From the NCBI GenBank assembly GCA_021234155.1, contig JAJEKV010000023.1, positions 9,931,141 through 9,995,140 on the forward strand: a stretch of 64,000 nucleotides of DNA, written 5' to 3'. Below the pieces are notes generated by a model, which saw nothing but the letters and a program-made list of their open reading frames with translations, was not told the origin of the DNA and did no database searches. This DNA comes from Isoetes taiwanensis (lineage: Eukaryota > Streptophyta > Lycopodiopsida > Isoetales > Isoetaceae). Of this stretch, positions 34,135 through 44,446 are shown one piece after another. Positions within the stretch are counted from its first letter, which is position 1. Every line of letters begins with the position of its first letter. A program made the position numbers and the translations under genes.

Positions 34135-35980
34135 TGATATTTCAGTACATATTTTCAAGTTGTGCAGGACCATTATCAGTTGTAAGTAAAATTCAGCCAG
34201 CATAGGTTATATTTGATCTAGAAGATCGTGTTTCAAGTATCTACATGCAGAGGATTTCTTATGCAGCTCAAGATGTTCCAAAGTGACATAAAGTCATGAA
34301 GAAATGTATAAGTAGTAGAGAGTTAAAAGAGTTGGGGTTTAAAAAAGGCAGATATAAAGTTGTGGATGTGTAAGCAACTCAAGAATGGTAGTAGAGAGTT
34401 TAAAGAGATAGAGGTTAAAGAGGATATCCCTTAAAGACTTTAATAGATATAGAATAACAACTGCGGGTTTAAGAGGCCCATGGCATTATGATTTCTATAC
34501 ACATACAAATAAGCTTAAGTCTTCATGTCTGCAGAATTGAAGCAAGATCAGAGATTTATTTGCTTCACCTATAAGGACTATATACACATGCCTAGTTATT
34601 GGTTAACAGTAAATTTTGACTCCAGCTGCCTGTTTAACTTATTGAATGTTCAAATCAGCTATCTTTATCTATATTTTAAAGATGCAGAAAATTTTGGGAT
34701 ATGTTACTGTACGTGAGAGGTTTCGTGTACTTGTGTATGTTTATTTTTTGAGTTGCTAAGATCAATGGCTTGTTTGTTGAAATTCGATGGCTTGTTTGTT
34801 GGTGGGCAAATTGACTTTTCGGCTGGTAAGTATCACATGTTTTGCCTCACAAAAAAATGTGCTACCAGGAAAAAAGTGTTGTATTTACCTTCATGCCCTT
34901 ACATCAATGCCACATCAATGCGCCACACTTCAAGGCTAAATCTCGGCCATATCTTACAATGCTCTGCACTTCTACTTTATGGCTTACTCTTTATGGCTAA
35001 ATCTCGGCCACTGGCAAAGGAATATCTTACAATATGCTGCAATTCATCAAATTTGGATCGCTATACAAGACGTTCTCAAACCATGGAATGTTCTTTTCTT
35101 GGTGGAAACCCACGAAGATAAGGAACTTGGCGTGCGTGATATTCTGGGTTCGATTTGGCCTACTCAGTGTGGCATAACAAAGGTTGGAGGCATAAAGGCT
35201 TTGGCGGCATAGCTTGCTAGGAGGAAATACCTAACTTCATTATGAGGAAGTACCTAACATGAGGGACGACACTGTGCAACCTTATCGCTAAGTGCAACCT
35301 TTTTTAAATTTTTTTTTAAGTTTTAACCATTATCACGTATAAACAATGGATACACCAAAATGTGCAAATACATGCACATATCAGTGGTCGGAGCCTGGTG
35401 CAAAATGTGCAACCTGATAAGCTCCGGTGAAGGCAGCACATACAGCTACATCACACAGAGGCAGGAAAATAGAGAAAGGACACAGACGGCTAATCCGACC
35501 TGAGATGAGAATGTGAATAACACAGGGAAATCCAGCAAGAAATCCAGACAGAGGCATGTAAAATCCAGACAGGGAAATCCAAGCAGAGGCATGCAAAATC
35601 GTCTGCTGGTGGCAGGAAGATCATTTGAAGCAAAATCGTTTGACGAACAAAGTGCCGATAAATGCTTCACCAATATCCAGATCCAGGAGCCATGCTACCC
35701 AGGAGAAAATCCGGCCCAGATAATGCCAAATCCCGCAGTAGATGCAGCAGATACTAGAAGGAACAAAACTAGAAGGAACAAAACTAGATGCACAAAACTA
35801 GAAGGAACCGAGCCAATTCTGGCAACTCCGCTGCAGCCACCTGCAGCTCCAGGAGGTCGGATGCATGCCCACGACCAAAATGGAAACAAACCTAATTTCT
35901 AAAAAAAAAGAAGGGAAAAATCATATCGAACCATTACAAAAACGGGCATTTCAAACCATTGAAAAAAAAACAACAATTCC
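34135..35980. other. Stretch without a supported gene
   Basis: Probably the 3' flank of the lectin-like gene at first. ATATCTTACAAT and TAAATCTCGGCCA recur around 34940-35030 as a local duplication. AAACTAGAAGGAAC repeats three times near 35755-35805. Short open frames have no domain. Confidence 0.5.
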
Positions 35981-35984
35981 AAAC

Positions 35985-37375
35985 CATTGCACAAAACCTT
36001 GGAAATCATCTACAGCAATAAAATGGGTAAGCATGTGTTATCATTTTGCGAGTCATTTAATTTCGTAATCCTTAATGGATTGAATAGATATCCAGGATCT
36101 GGCTGCTTCATATGTGCTCAGTCGAATGGGAATAGTGTTGTGGATTTGTTCAAGTGCGAACCTGCTGCATTAAGATATGTCTCACGTTTCCAGGTTTTGA
36201 AGAAGACACCTGATTCTCATCATATGCCTCTATCTTTTTGCATAAATGTCAAGTTCAGAGTTGGGCAATTATGGATGGTCATCTGTCTTGGTTGAAAATT
36301 AAATTTAAACTATCTGAGAAGTATAAGATGATATTAAATGACAAAATTGCCAGGCTGCAGTTATCAAGAGGATCTGTTAAGGAAAAAAGCCAGTTATTGA
36401 CAAAAACAATTTTAGATGTAGGTAGATCTGTCTTTGGTTGCACTTCCCATAAGTCAAAGAGGATTGTGTCTAAATGGTTTGACCGAGAATGCTTAGCCGC
36501 CAAAAAAGCATACATGCAGTCACATGCTATACATGCTATACATGACCACAAGCACCATAGAGAGTTAATAAGAAAGAAAAACTGTGCTTGGTTGAGGGTG
36601 CACCAAGAGATGAAGTGGAAACCAAATCAAACCATTACACCCAACACTTTAAATTAAATTCCCCTAAAACCCCCTTAGAGAACCTAAGCAGTTTGTTTTT
36701 CAAACTTGCGGCAACAATCCTAGAGCAAAAAATCAGCACTTGGGCATAGGAAAATGATACTAAAGCAAGAGGGAAAGTAGGTTTTAGGCCTAAAATTTTT
36801 ACCATGGACCACCTTCTCGCATGTAGAGTGGCCATGGACCTGGTAAAGAAGACAAAAAGTTCACTTTTTGCTATTTTTGTGGACCTCACTAAAGCCATCA
36901 ACACAGTAAGGAAGAGGAATCTATGGAAAAAGATATAGAAAATAAGGGTGCATCTGCAATATCAACATGCAGTGGTGCAACTTATATGATAAGGTATGGG
37001 TGCAACTATCATCCCCTCTTTTTGAGATATAGGTGTCAAACTGGGCTGTCCGTGTTCGTCCATCTTATTCAAAATATTCATAGATGATTTGGAAACATGA
37101 ATTGGAGATAGTGGAGGCAGTGGAACACAAATCTATGGATACATGGTAGCTCTGCCTCAGTATGCAGACGACATAGTATCGCTCTCCAAAGATGAATGAG
37201 ATGCATAGAGACACCTAGATGTATTGGAATCCCTTTGTGATCAAATGCAAATGACAGTAAACCTGGACAAAACAAAGATCTTGGTGTTTGGCACTCACTC
37301 TACAAATTTTATTTTCACTATCAAAAGCGAGAAAGTGGAAGTCACCACGTAGTACAAATATTCACAACAAGAGAA
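35985..37375 (+). mobile_element. LINE relic: endonuclease C-terminus to reverse transcriptase
   Basis: 35990-36240 encodes the end of an APE-type endonuclease (FNFVILNGLNRYPGSGCFIC, NGNSVVDLF, then DSHHMPLSF in place of SDH-PL). 36240-36657 encodes the linker (KWFDRECLAAKKAYMQSH). 37020-37340 holds RT pieces in several frames, including ALPQYADDIVSLSKDE (active-site ADD) and NLDKTKILVFGTHS. There are many frameshifts. It ends where a CACTA-type terminus begins at 37363. Confidence 0.75.
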
Positions 37376-37760
37376 TGGACATTTAGCGACGTGGGCTTGC
37401 GACGTCTGAGTCACGTGACGTCGCAATTAACGTGACCATGCGACGTCAATGCGGCGTCCGCGCGCAAAACACGCCGCATGCGACGTCATCGCGACGTCGA
37501 CATCGTGGCGTGCGGATCATCACGCGCCAGGTGGGCGCTGCGCCCGGTGGACGACGGGTGTCACGCCAGCGGATGCTTGCGCTCGGGCCCATCCGTCCAC
37601 GCCCGGTGGACTTGGCGCCAGTGGAGGACGGTGTCACGCCGAGGAGGACGGGTGTCACGCCCGGTGTCACGCCGCATCACGGCGTCGATTTGGCCCCATC
37701 TGTCACGCCAGGTGGACTTGTGCGCCTGGTGGACGACAGGTGTCTCGCCAGGTGTGACGT
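37363..37760. mobile_element. CACTA-type terminus with GC-rich subterminal repeats
   Basis: CACAACAAGAGAATGGACAT with TTAGCGACGTGGGC is a worn version of the common plant CACTA start (CACTACAAGAAAA..GGNCATTTAGCGACG). It is followed by repeated GCGACGTC and GTCACGCC words up to about 37760, the subterminal pattern of this superfamily. The first 40 bp recur, two mismatches apart, at 38528. Confidence 0.65.
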
Positions 37761-37859
37761 ATATTTTTTATACACGAAGGTTAATGGTTTTTTAGGATTA
37801 CAAATTCGCAACCTGCATGAAAATTTACATGAAAAAGACTCTGACGACCAACCTGCAAC

Positions 37860-38330
37860 TTCATTTAAGCGTGTTGCCTGCGCATGCATCATCACAGTAG
37901 AAGTGCTACCGCTATAAAACTGTTCATTATAAAACTGACGTTGTTCTGTGTCAAAATCCAGTTGTTCCAAGTTTACAATCCTTGAAGGTAACTTGACAAT
38001 AGGCTTGTTGTCAATCATTGTTGCTGAGAGAAGAACAGGATAAAGCCTTAAAATTTGTGCAAGAACATAAGAAAAATCCCACACTTTTACCTTTTGTCCG
38101 CCGAAGCATTATAGTGTTTAATATGACTTGCAGCCGCTTGTACCCCATAACATGGTTTCTTTGGATCCGATTCCTTATTTCATTGTTAAATACAGTTCTG
38201 TCATCATAAGGATAATACCTTAAAAATCGAAAATAACTATAGAGATCGTCAATTTGGTTTTGAATTGGCGTTCCAGAAAGGCACCATCTTCGTTGTGCCC
38301 TTAAGCCCCAGCAAGCATGGTGATTGGCGG
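37860..38330 (-). pseudogene. SNF2/RAD5-like helicase fragment between CACTA-type ends
   Basis: The exon 38330-38091 reads CWGLRAQRRWCLSGTPIQNQ, IDDLYSYFRFLRYYPYDD, then YKRLQVILNTIMLRRTK. These are SNF2 motif III and the following block, as in the RING-containing RAD5-like group of plants. A 67 bp intron (38024-38090) in matching phase leads to ATMIDNKPIVKLPSRIVNLE and FDTEQRQFY, after which similarity fades near 37920. Family members exceed 800 residues, so only a small slice is here. The kept intron means it was copied as DNA, not from mRNA. It lies between two CACTA-type ends, suggesting gene capture. Confidence 0.8.
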
Positions 38331-38410
38331 ATTCTAGGTTTAGGGCGATGGCGAGTTTAGGGCGATGGCGGATTCTAGGTTTAGGGCGATGGCGAATTCT
38401 GAAACATAGC
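38330..38410. repeat. Short tandem repeat GATTCTAGGTTTAGGGCGATGGCG
   Basis: The word TTTAGGGCGATGGCG occurs three times in a row within 70 bp, twice preceded by GATTCTAGG. It may sit at the breakpoint of the captured helicase slice. Confidence 0.85.
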
Positions 38411-38527
38411 GTTAATTCTGAAACATCCCCGGCAAAAGGGATTTATTGATTATTGACTGATTGATCTATCCATATCAATGCGGCTTCATTAGGTCTTTCT
38501 GGAAGTAATCTTATCTCTAGATGTGAA

Positions 38528-38568
38528 AGAGAATGGTCATTTAGCGACGTGGGTTTGCGACGTCTGAA
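38528..38568. mobile_element. Second CACTA-type terminus, direct repeat of 37370-37410
   Basis: AGAGAATGGTCATTTAGCGA followed by CGTGGGTTTGCGACGTCTGA matches 37370-37409 with two substitutions and in the same orientation. The subterminal repeats do not follow; instead gene-like sequence starts at once. Confidence 0.7.
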
Positions 38569-38569
38569 T

Positions 38570-39235
38570 TACCTCCTTCATCTAGACTCTTCAGAAACCG
38601 AACTGCGGAAAAATGGTTTTTTTGGGGGTTTTGAGAGCTTGCAAGAGCTGGAAAAATATTGTCTGGAACTATATCAGCAAACCAAAGAAGCACATATGGA
38701 TACGTCAATACAGGGGGAAGAAAGTTATGATCTAAAATCTCATGCTATGGAAGTTGAAAGATCAACATCAAGGTTGGAATCAGCAGCAATGCTTGAACTT
38801 GCAACTTTACCTGCCAAACGTCTGGATGATTTTGTGATATATGATGGTGGAGGAATTTGCGTTTCAATTGCACAAGTTCCATATGAAGCCGACCCCATTG
38901 ATGAGGATTTTAAAAAGCCGAGATACTATGTGGCTACACCTGTTGATGGCCTTGTTCCAGAGATCCATACATGGAAAGTGGAATTGGAACATAGCTCTGG
39001 CTGCTGTGCCAGTAAGAGTATCTAAACTGCCAGCTGTTACCTTGGAAGTCTTCAAAGTAGAGCATGTCATGGTGCAAAGGAAAATGGGCTTCAGCCTGGA
39101 GCTTAGGGATCACAAGGCGGTTGAGCTTGCCGACATCGCTGGGGGTTCTTCACGAACACCCAATACCAAAAAACAGACCTCTCTTCTGCTCCTACATGCC
39201 AAAATTAGATCCTTTGGTGCAGTTTTTTAACGCCA
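38570..39235 (+). pseudogene. Unrecognised gene fragment next to a CACTA-type terminus
   Basis: A frame of 158 codons (38549-39025) has protein-like composition: LQELEKYCLELYQQTKEAHM, LESAAMLELATLPAKRLDDF, then DGGGICVSIAQVPYEADPID. A shifted frame continues [20 protein letters not shown] and [15 protein letters not shown] one-base shift near 38975 and the lack of a start suggest a broken slice of a larger gene. I do not recognise the family. Its place directly after a CACTA end parallels the helicase slice. Confidence 0.4.
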
Positions 39236-39403
39236 TGCTCAGATTGTTTCCGCTTCATGACTCATGAACTTGTTCCATTTGAGCGCCAAGATTTTTATGG
39301 GTTGCTGCTGCATCGATTGTATGATCCGACAGTCACAACATACAACAGCCAAAAATCATGCGCTTTTTTCGAGAAATCTCTTAACTGTCTTTTTTAATTT
39401 CTT

Positions 39404-39475
39404 CACTATAACAAAATACGTCGCATGCGACGTATTGACGTCGCATGCGACGTATACAGCGACGTTAAAAACTCA
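39404..39475. mobile_element. CACTA left terminus, same family as the one ending at 7111
   Basis: CACTATAACAAAATACGTCG is followed by two copies of ACGTCGCATGCGACGT. It is the exact reverse complement of the terminus at 7092-7111 over the first 20 bases. It faces right, into the GC-rich array. The matching right end was not found in the window. Confidence 0.75.
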
Positions 39476-39479
39476 TTTC

Positions 39480-42400
39480 TTAGTTGGGTGAACATGAGTG
39501 GTCTTCTGGCCACGGAAATTGGTCCCCAGGGCAATGTCGACGTCCTGGGTCCATTGACAGAGACAAATCGCGGTTCCGGGGAGGCGAGATCGCCCGTCCG
39601 TCCCCAGGGCCTTGGGGAGAGGAAATTCGGGGCAAGCAGCTTCCGGGGCGATTTTAGGGTCTCCTCTCTGGCGTCAACACCCTCACTCCACGTCAAGTCA
39701 CGGCGCAAGGTCCCGGCCGAATCTGACAAGGAGAGGGCCTCCGAAACGTAAACCCTGTGGGTTGCCAGGTTCTAGAAGGGTTTGCGTTTTGGGGGCGAGA
39801 CTTGGTGCATTGCACTTGGGACTGGCGGGGAACCCGGCGGGGCGGAGTTTGGGCCTGTCCTCCTCCCGATGTGGCAAGTAGAAGTCGGGGGCTTTTGCTG
39901 ATAGCAAGACATTCATAAATTCGCAATTAATGCATTATGCGAAAATAAATTCTGATTTTTGCAATTTGGATTCCTAATTCATCTCCAAAGACGCCCCAAT
40001 TTTGAAATTTTGAGGAGAAGGTCTAGGTCAAATAGCTAAGGTCAAAGGAATGGAGTTTGTGGGATCGTTGTACTTGGGGTTGACCTTGGCTCATTTGGGA
40101 CGTTATACTTGGTCTAAGATTGCATTGAGAATATAAGCATCATAACTATTAGAATGAAGATAAATGATTTACGAAAAGCATCATAACTACTAGAATGAAG
40201 ATAAATGATTCTGTAAAAGCGTAAGACTAGTGCGGGTTGGGGGAGGGGAGGGTTAGATTTGGTTGCTTGTGATGATGGTTGTATTTAAGTATCAAGGCAT
40301 ATGGATAGAGAGAATGCCCTTGTTCAACGGTTGCTCCCTAAAGCTATTTGACATGGATGGCATAATTAACTTGTAATGAACTCAATTCGAGGCAAGCAAC
40401 TTCGGGGATTTTAGGGTCCCAGCCAAGGCGTCAACACCCCACTCCATGTCAAGACACGGCCATAAAGGTCCCGACCAAATCGACAAGGAGAGGGCCTCCA
40501 AACGTAAACCCCGTGGACTTGCCGATTCTAGAAGGGTTTTTGTTTTGGGGCCGAAGTTTTGGTCTTCCTCGGCCACGTAACTTGGTCCCTGTGGCAATGT
40601 CGACATTCTCGAGTCCATTGGCAGAGCCAAATCGTGATTGGGAGGAGAGGGAGGTCGCCCGTCCGGTCCCGAGGGCCTTGGGGAGAGGAAATTCGGCAAG
40701 CGGCCGGGGGATTTTAGGGTCCGTGCTCGGCGTCAACACCCCCACTCCACGTCAAGTCACGCCGCAAGGTCCCGCCCGGATCGACAAGGAGAGGGCCTCC
40801 AAAACGTAAAACCCCGTGGGTTGCCGTGTTCTAGAAGGGTTTGGCGTTTGGGGGCGGAGACTTGGTCATTGCACTTGGGACCTGGCCGGAAGCCGCAGCC
40901 GGAGAATACGGAGCGAGGGGAACTGGACGGAGCGGAGTTTGGGCCTGTCCTCCTCCCGATGTGGCAAGTAGAAGTCGGGGGCTTTTTTTAAAATGGCAAG
41001 ACATTCATAAATTTAATTAATTAATGCATTGTACGAAAATAAATTCTGATTTTTTGCCGGCCTGGATTCCTAATCCATCTCGGCACACAGCCCAATTTTG
41101 AAATTTTAGGAGAAGGTCTAGGTCAAAGGGTTAGCATTAGAAGCGGTCGGGGCAGCCCGGATTCTGGCAACCGCAAGCCTGGCACCCTTCCCCAAGTCAA
41201 ACGAGGCCGGGACCTTGCGGGGATCCCTCACAAGAGGGGAGAGTCCAGGACCCCAAGAGGCGGGATCCAAAAAGTTCCCGAGGCAGCCCTTCGGCTGGCG
41301 GCCCCTGGGGCCTGACGCTAATGACCACCCTCCGGAACCCGGTTTCCCTATCCGACCGTTGGATCCTCCGTTCAGGGGCCCCTCTTCGGGAAGGCCCAAA
41401 AGATTCCAGATCGGTCCGGGAGAACTCGTCAAACCGCGGGGCATCCTGAGGTCGGCCTTGTAGAAACCGCAGTGTCTTGTCGTTCGGGCACCGGGGAGGC
41501 TCCGGAATGGCAAATCGACCCTGCCAAATCGTCCGGAATGGCGAAATTACCCTAGGGAGCAAGTTACAAGGTCGGTTTTGCAAAAGAAAGAACCACTCAC
41601 GCACTCCACGACAGTATCCCGCATCCACATCCTAGGCCAATTGACTACGAGTGTGATGGAAGTGAGCTACTTTGGCGCTTCTTGGAGGTCGGGTGGTCTT
41701 CTGGCCACACTAAACTTGGTCCCCGGGGCAATGTCGGAGATTCTCGAGTCCATTGGCGAGAGCCAAATCGTGATTCCGGAGAGGGAGGTCGCCCGTCCGG
41801 TCCCCGGTGGCCTTGGGGAGAGGAAATTCCGGGGCAAGCTTAGGGGGATTTTAGGGTCGTGCTGCTGGCGTCAACACCAACACTCCCACTCCACGTCAAG
41901 TCCGTCAGCGCAAGGTCCCGCCCGACCGACCGACAGGAGAGGGCCTCCAAATCGTAAACCCTGTGGGTTGCCAGGTTCTAGACGGGTTTGCGTTTTGGGG
42001 GCCGAGACTTGGTCTGTTGCACTTGGGACCTGGCCGAGAAGCTGCAGCCGAGAATACGGAGCAAGGGAACCGGACGGAGGCGGAGTTTGGGCCTGTCCTC
42101 CTCCCGATGTGGCAAGTAGAAGTCGGGGCTTTTTGATGGCAAGACATTCATAAATTCATAATTAATGCATTGTACGAAAATAAATTCTGATTTTTGCCCT
42201 GGATTCCTAATCCATCTCGCACACAGCCCAATTTTCGAAATTTTTGAGGAGAAGGTCTAGGTCAAAGGGTTAGCATTAGAGCGGTCGGGGCAGCCCGCGC
42301 GGGGCAACCGAAGTGGCACCCTTCCCCAAGTCAAGCGAGGCCGGGACCTTGCGGGGATCCCTCACAAGAGGGGAGAGTCAGGACCCCAAGAGGCGGGATC

Positions 42401-43781
42401 AAAAAAGTTCCCGAGGCAGCCCCTTCTGGCTCCCGGGCCTGACGCTAATGACCACCCTCTCTGAGCCCGGTTCCCCTATCCGGACCGTTGGATCCTCCGA
42501 TTCGGGGGGCCCCTCTTGGGGAAGGCCCAAAAGATTCCAGATCGCCCGGGAGAACTTGTCAAACCACGGGCATCCCGAGGTCGGCCTTGTAGAAACCATG
42601 ATGTCTTGTCGTTCGCACCGGGAGGCTCGGAATGGCAAATCGACCCCGCCAAATCGTCCGGAATGGCTTAAATTACCCTAGGGAGCAAGTTACAAGGTCG
42701 GCTTTGCAAAAGAAAGAAACACTCACGCGACTCCACGACAAGATCCCGCATCCACATCCTAGGCCAATTGACTACGAGTGTGATGGAAGTGAGCTACTTT
42801 GGCTTCTTGGAGGTCGGGTGGTCTTACGGCCCACGGAACTTGGTCCCCGTGGCAATGTCGACATTCCCGAGTCCATTGGAGAGGTCGCCCGTCCGGCCCC
42901 GTGGCCTTGGGGAGAGGAAATGGGGGCAAGCTTCAGGGGGATTTTAGGGTCCGTGCTCTGGCGTCAACACCTCCACTCCACATCAAGTCACGGCGCAAGG
43001 TCCCGCCCGAATCTGACAAGGAGAGGGCCTCCAAAATGTAAACCCTGTGGGTTGCCAGGTTCTAGAAGGGTTTGCGTTTTGGGGGCCGAGACTTGGTCTG
43101 TTGCACTTGGGACCTGGCCGAGAAGCTGCAGCCGAGAATACGGAGCAAGGGGAACTGACGGAGCGGAGTTTGGGCCTGTCCTCCTCCCGATGTGGCAAGT
43201 AGAAGTCGGGCAGTGGCAAGATATTCATAAATTCGCAATTAATGCATTGTACGAAAATAAATTCTGATTTTTTGCCAGCTGAATTCCTAATTCATCTCCA
43301 GCACATAGCCCAATTTTTGGAATTTTCGGAGAAGGTCTAGGTCAAAGGGTTAGCTAAGGTCAAAGGAATGGAGTTTGTGGGATCGTTGTACTTGGGGTTG
43401 ACCTTGGCTCGCTGGACGTTATACTTGGTCTAAGATTGCATTGAGAATATAAGCATCATAACTATTAGAATGAAGATAAATGATTACAGAAAAGCATCAT
43501 TGATTACAGAAAAGCATCATAACTACTAGAATGAAGATAAATGATTACAGAAAAGCAAAAGACTACTGCGGGGGGGGGGGGGGTTTAGATTTGGTTGCTT
43601 GTGATGATGGTTGTGTTTCAGTATCAAGGCATATGGATAGAGAGAATGCCCTTGTTCAACGGACTGCTCCCTAAAGCTATTTGACATGGATGGCATAATT
43701 AACTTGTTATGAACTGAATTCGGGGCAAGCAACTTCCGGGGGGATTTTAGGGTCCCCGCTCTGGCGTCAACACCCCCACTC
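39480..43781. repeat. Tandem array of about 1.1 kb GC-rich units in two versions
   Basis: The marker CTCCTCCCGATGTGGCAAGT occurs near 39859, 40949, 42098 and 43182 (spacing about 1090, 1149, 1084). GATTTTAGGGTC with GGCGTCAACACC occurs in every unit. Two spacer versions alternate: one of about 360 bp (40020-40380 and 43345-43735) and one of about 650-700 bp (41110-41820 and 42255-42910), giving an A-B-B-A order. Open frames in the units are CG-rich by-products. A run of 13 G lies at about 43570. The right end is cut by the copia insertion and continues at 49338. Confidence 0.85.
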
Positions 43782-43786
43782 CACGT

Positions 43787-44371
43787 TGATGAAAATAGAT
43801 CAAAGCAAACACCCTTTTAGACAACAAATCTCACTTCAACAACTTCAAGTATTAATGAAATAACCTTGAACAAATATTAATATGTCATATAACCATTGAA
43901 CAAAATCATAGTCAAACACTGTAGCAATGGTTATAATTGAAACACTGTAGCAATAGGAAATAGTCTGCAAATGAGTTTTCGAATTAGCTCAATGAGAGAT
44001 CGAAAACATCAGACAAACTTGCTCATTAATTTATCTTGATCCCGGCACAGATATGTACTAAGGGATTCGTCGGTCTAGGCAGAAGATCCGGCCGACTCTG
44101 AGCTGGAACAATTTAAAATAAGAATGGCTCCATTTCGGTAGCCATATTTTATGGGATAACTATAACTGTAAAAACTTCCTTCGAACCATTGACCTTAGGG
44201 TTCGATCTTAAAATATATTTACATGTGCAACAAAGTTCCCTTAGGCTACTATGTACATCATACAAATAAATATGATGATAGGGATCATACCTCTGCTAGT
44301 ATAGAATAGTTCTGCTTCAACCTTTGCAGTGTGTGCTCAAAAATATGATGATCAATATTTGAATTTTAACA
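43787..44371 (-). repeat. 3' LTR of the copia element
   Basis: 585 bp, TG...CA ends on the minus strand. The only difference from the 5' LTR that I see is C at 44296 (T at 49257). Confidence 0.95.
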
Positions 44372-44384
44372 CTCCTCCTTCATC
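44372..44384 (-). other. Polypurine tract of the copia element
   Basis: On the minus strand GATGAAGGAGGAG abuts the TG start of the 3' LTR, the expected plus-strand primer. Confidence 0.85.
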
Positions 44385-44446
44385 ATATTTTTTAGATCCC
44401 TGTTATTCTCTTCACAGATCCTCATTAAGTTGCATAACCTTAACTT

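Noticed and set aside
34753-35212. Overlapping plus-strand frames after the lectin-like gene
   Set aside because: They include a local duplication, show no domain and have no splice-consistent link to the gene.
39425-43267. Open frames of 100-210 codons in the GC-rich array
   Set aside because: They occur on both strands, change frame between near-identical units and lack conserved codon patterns. They are by-products of GC richness.
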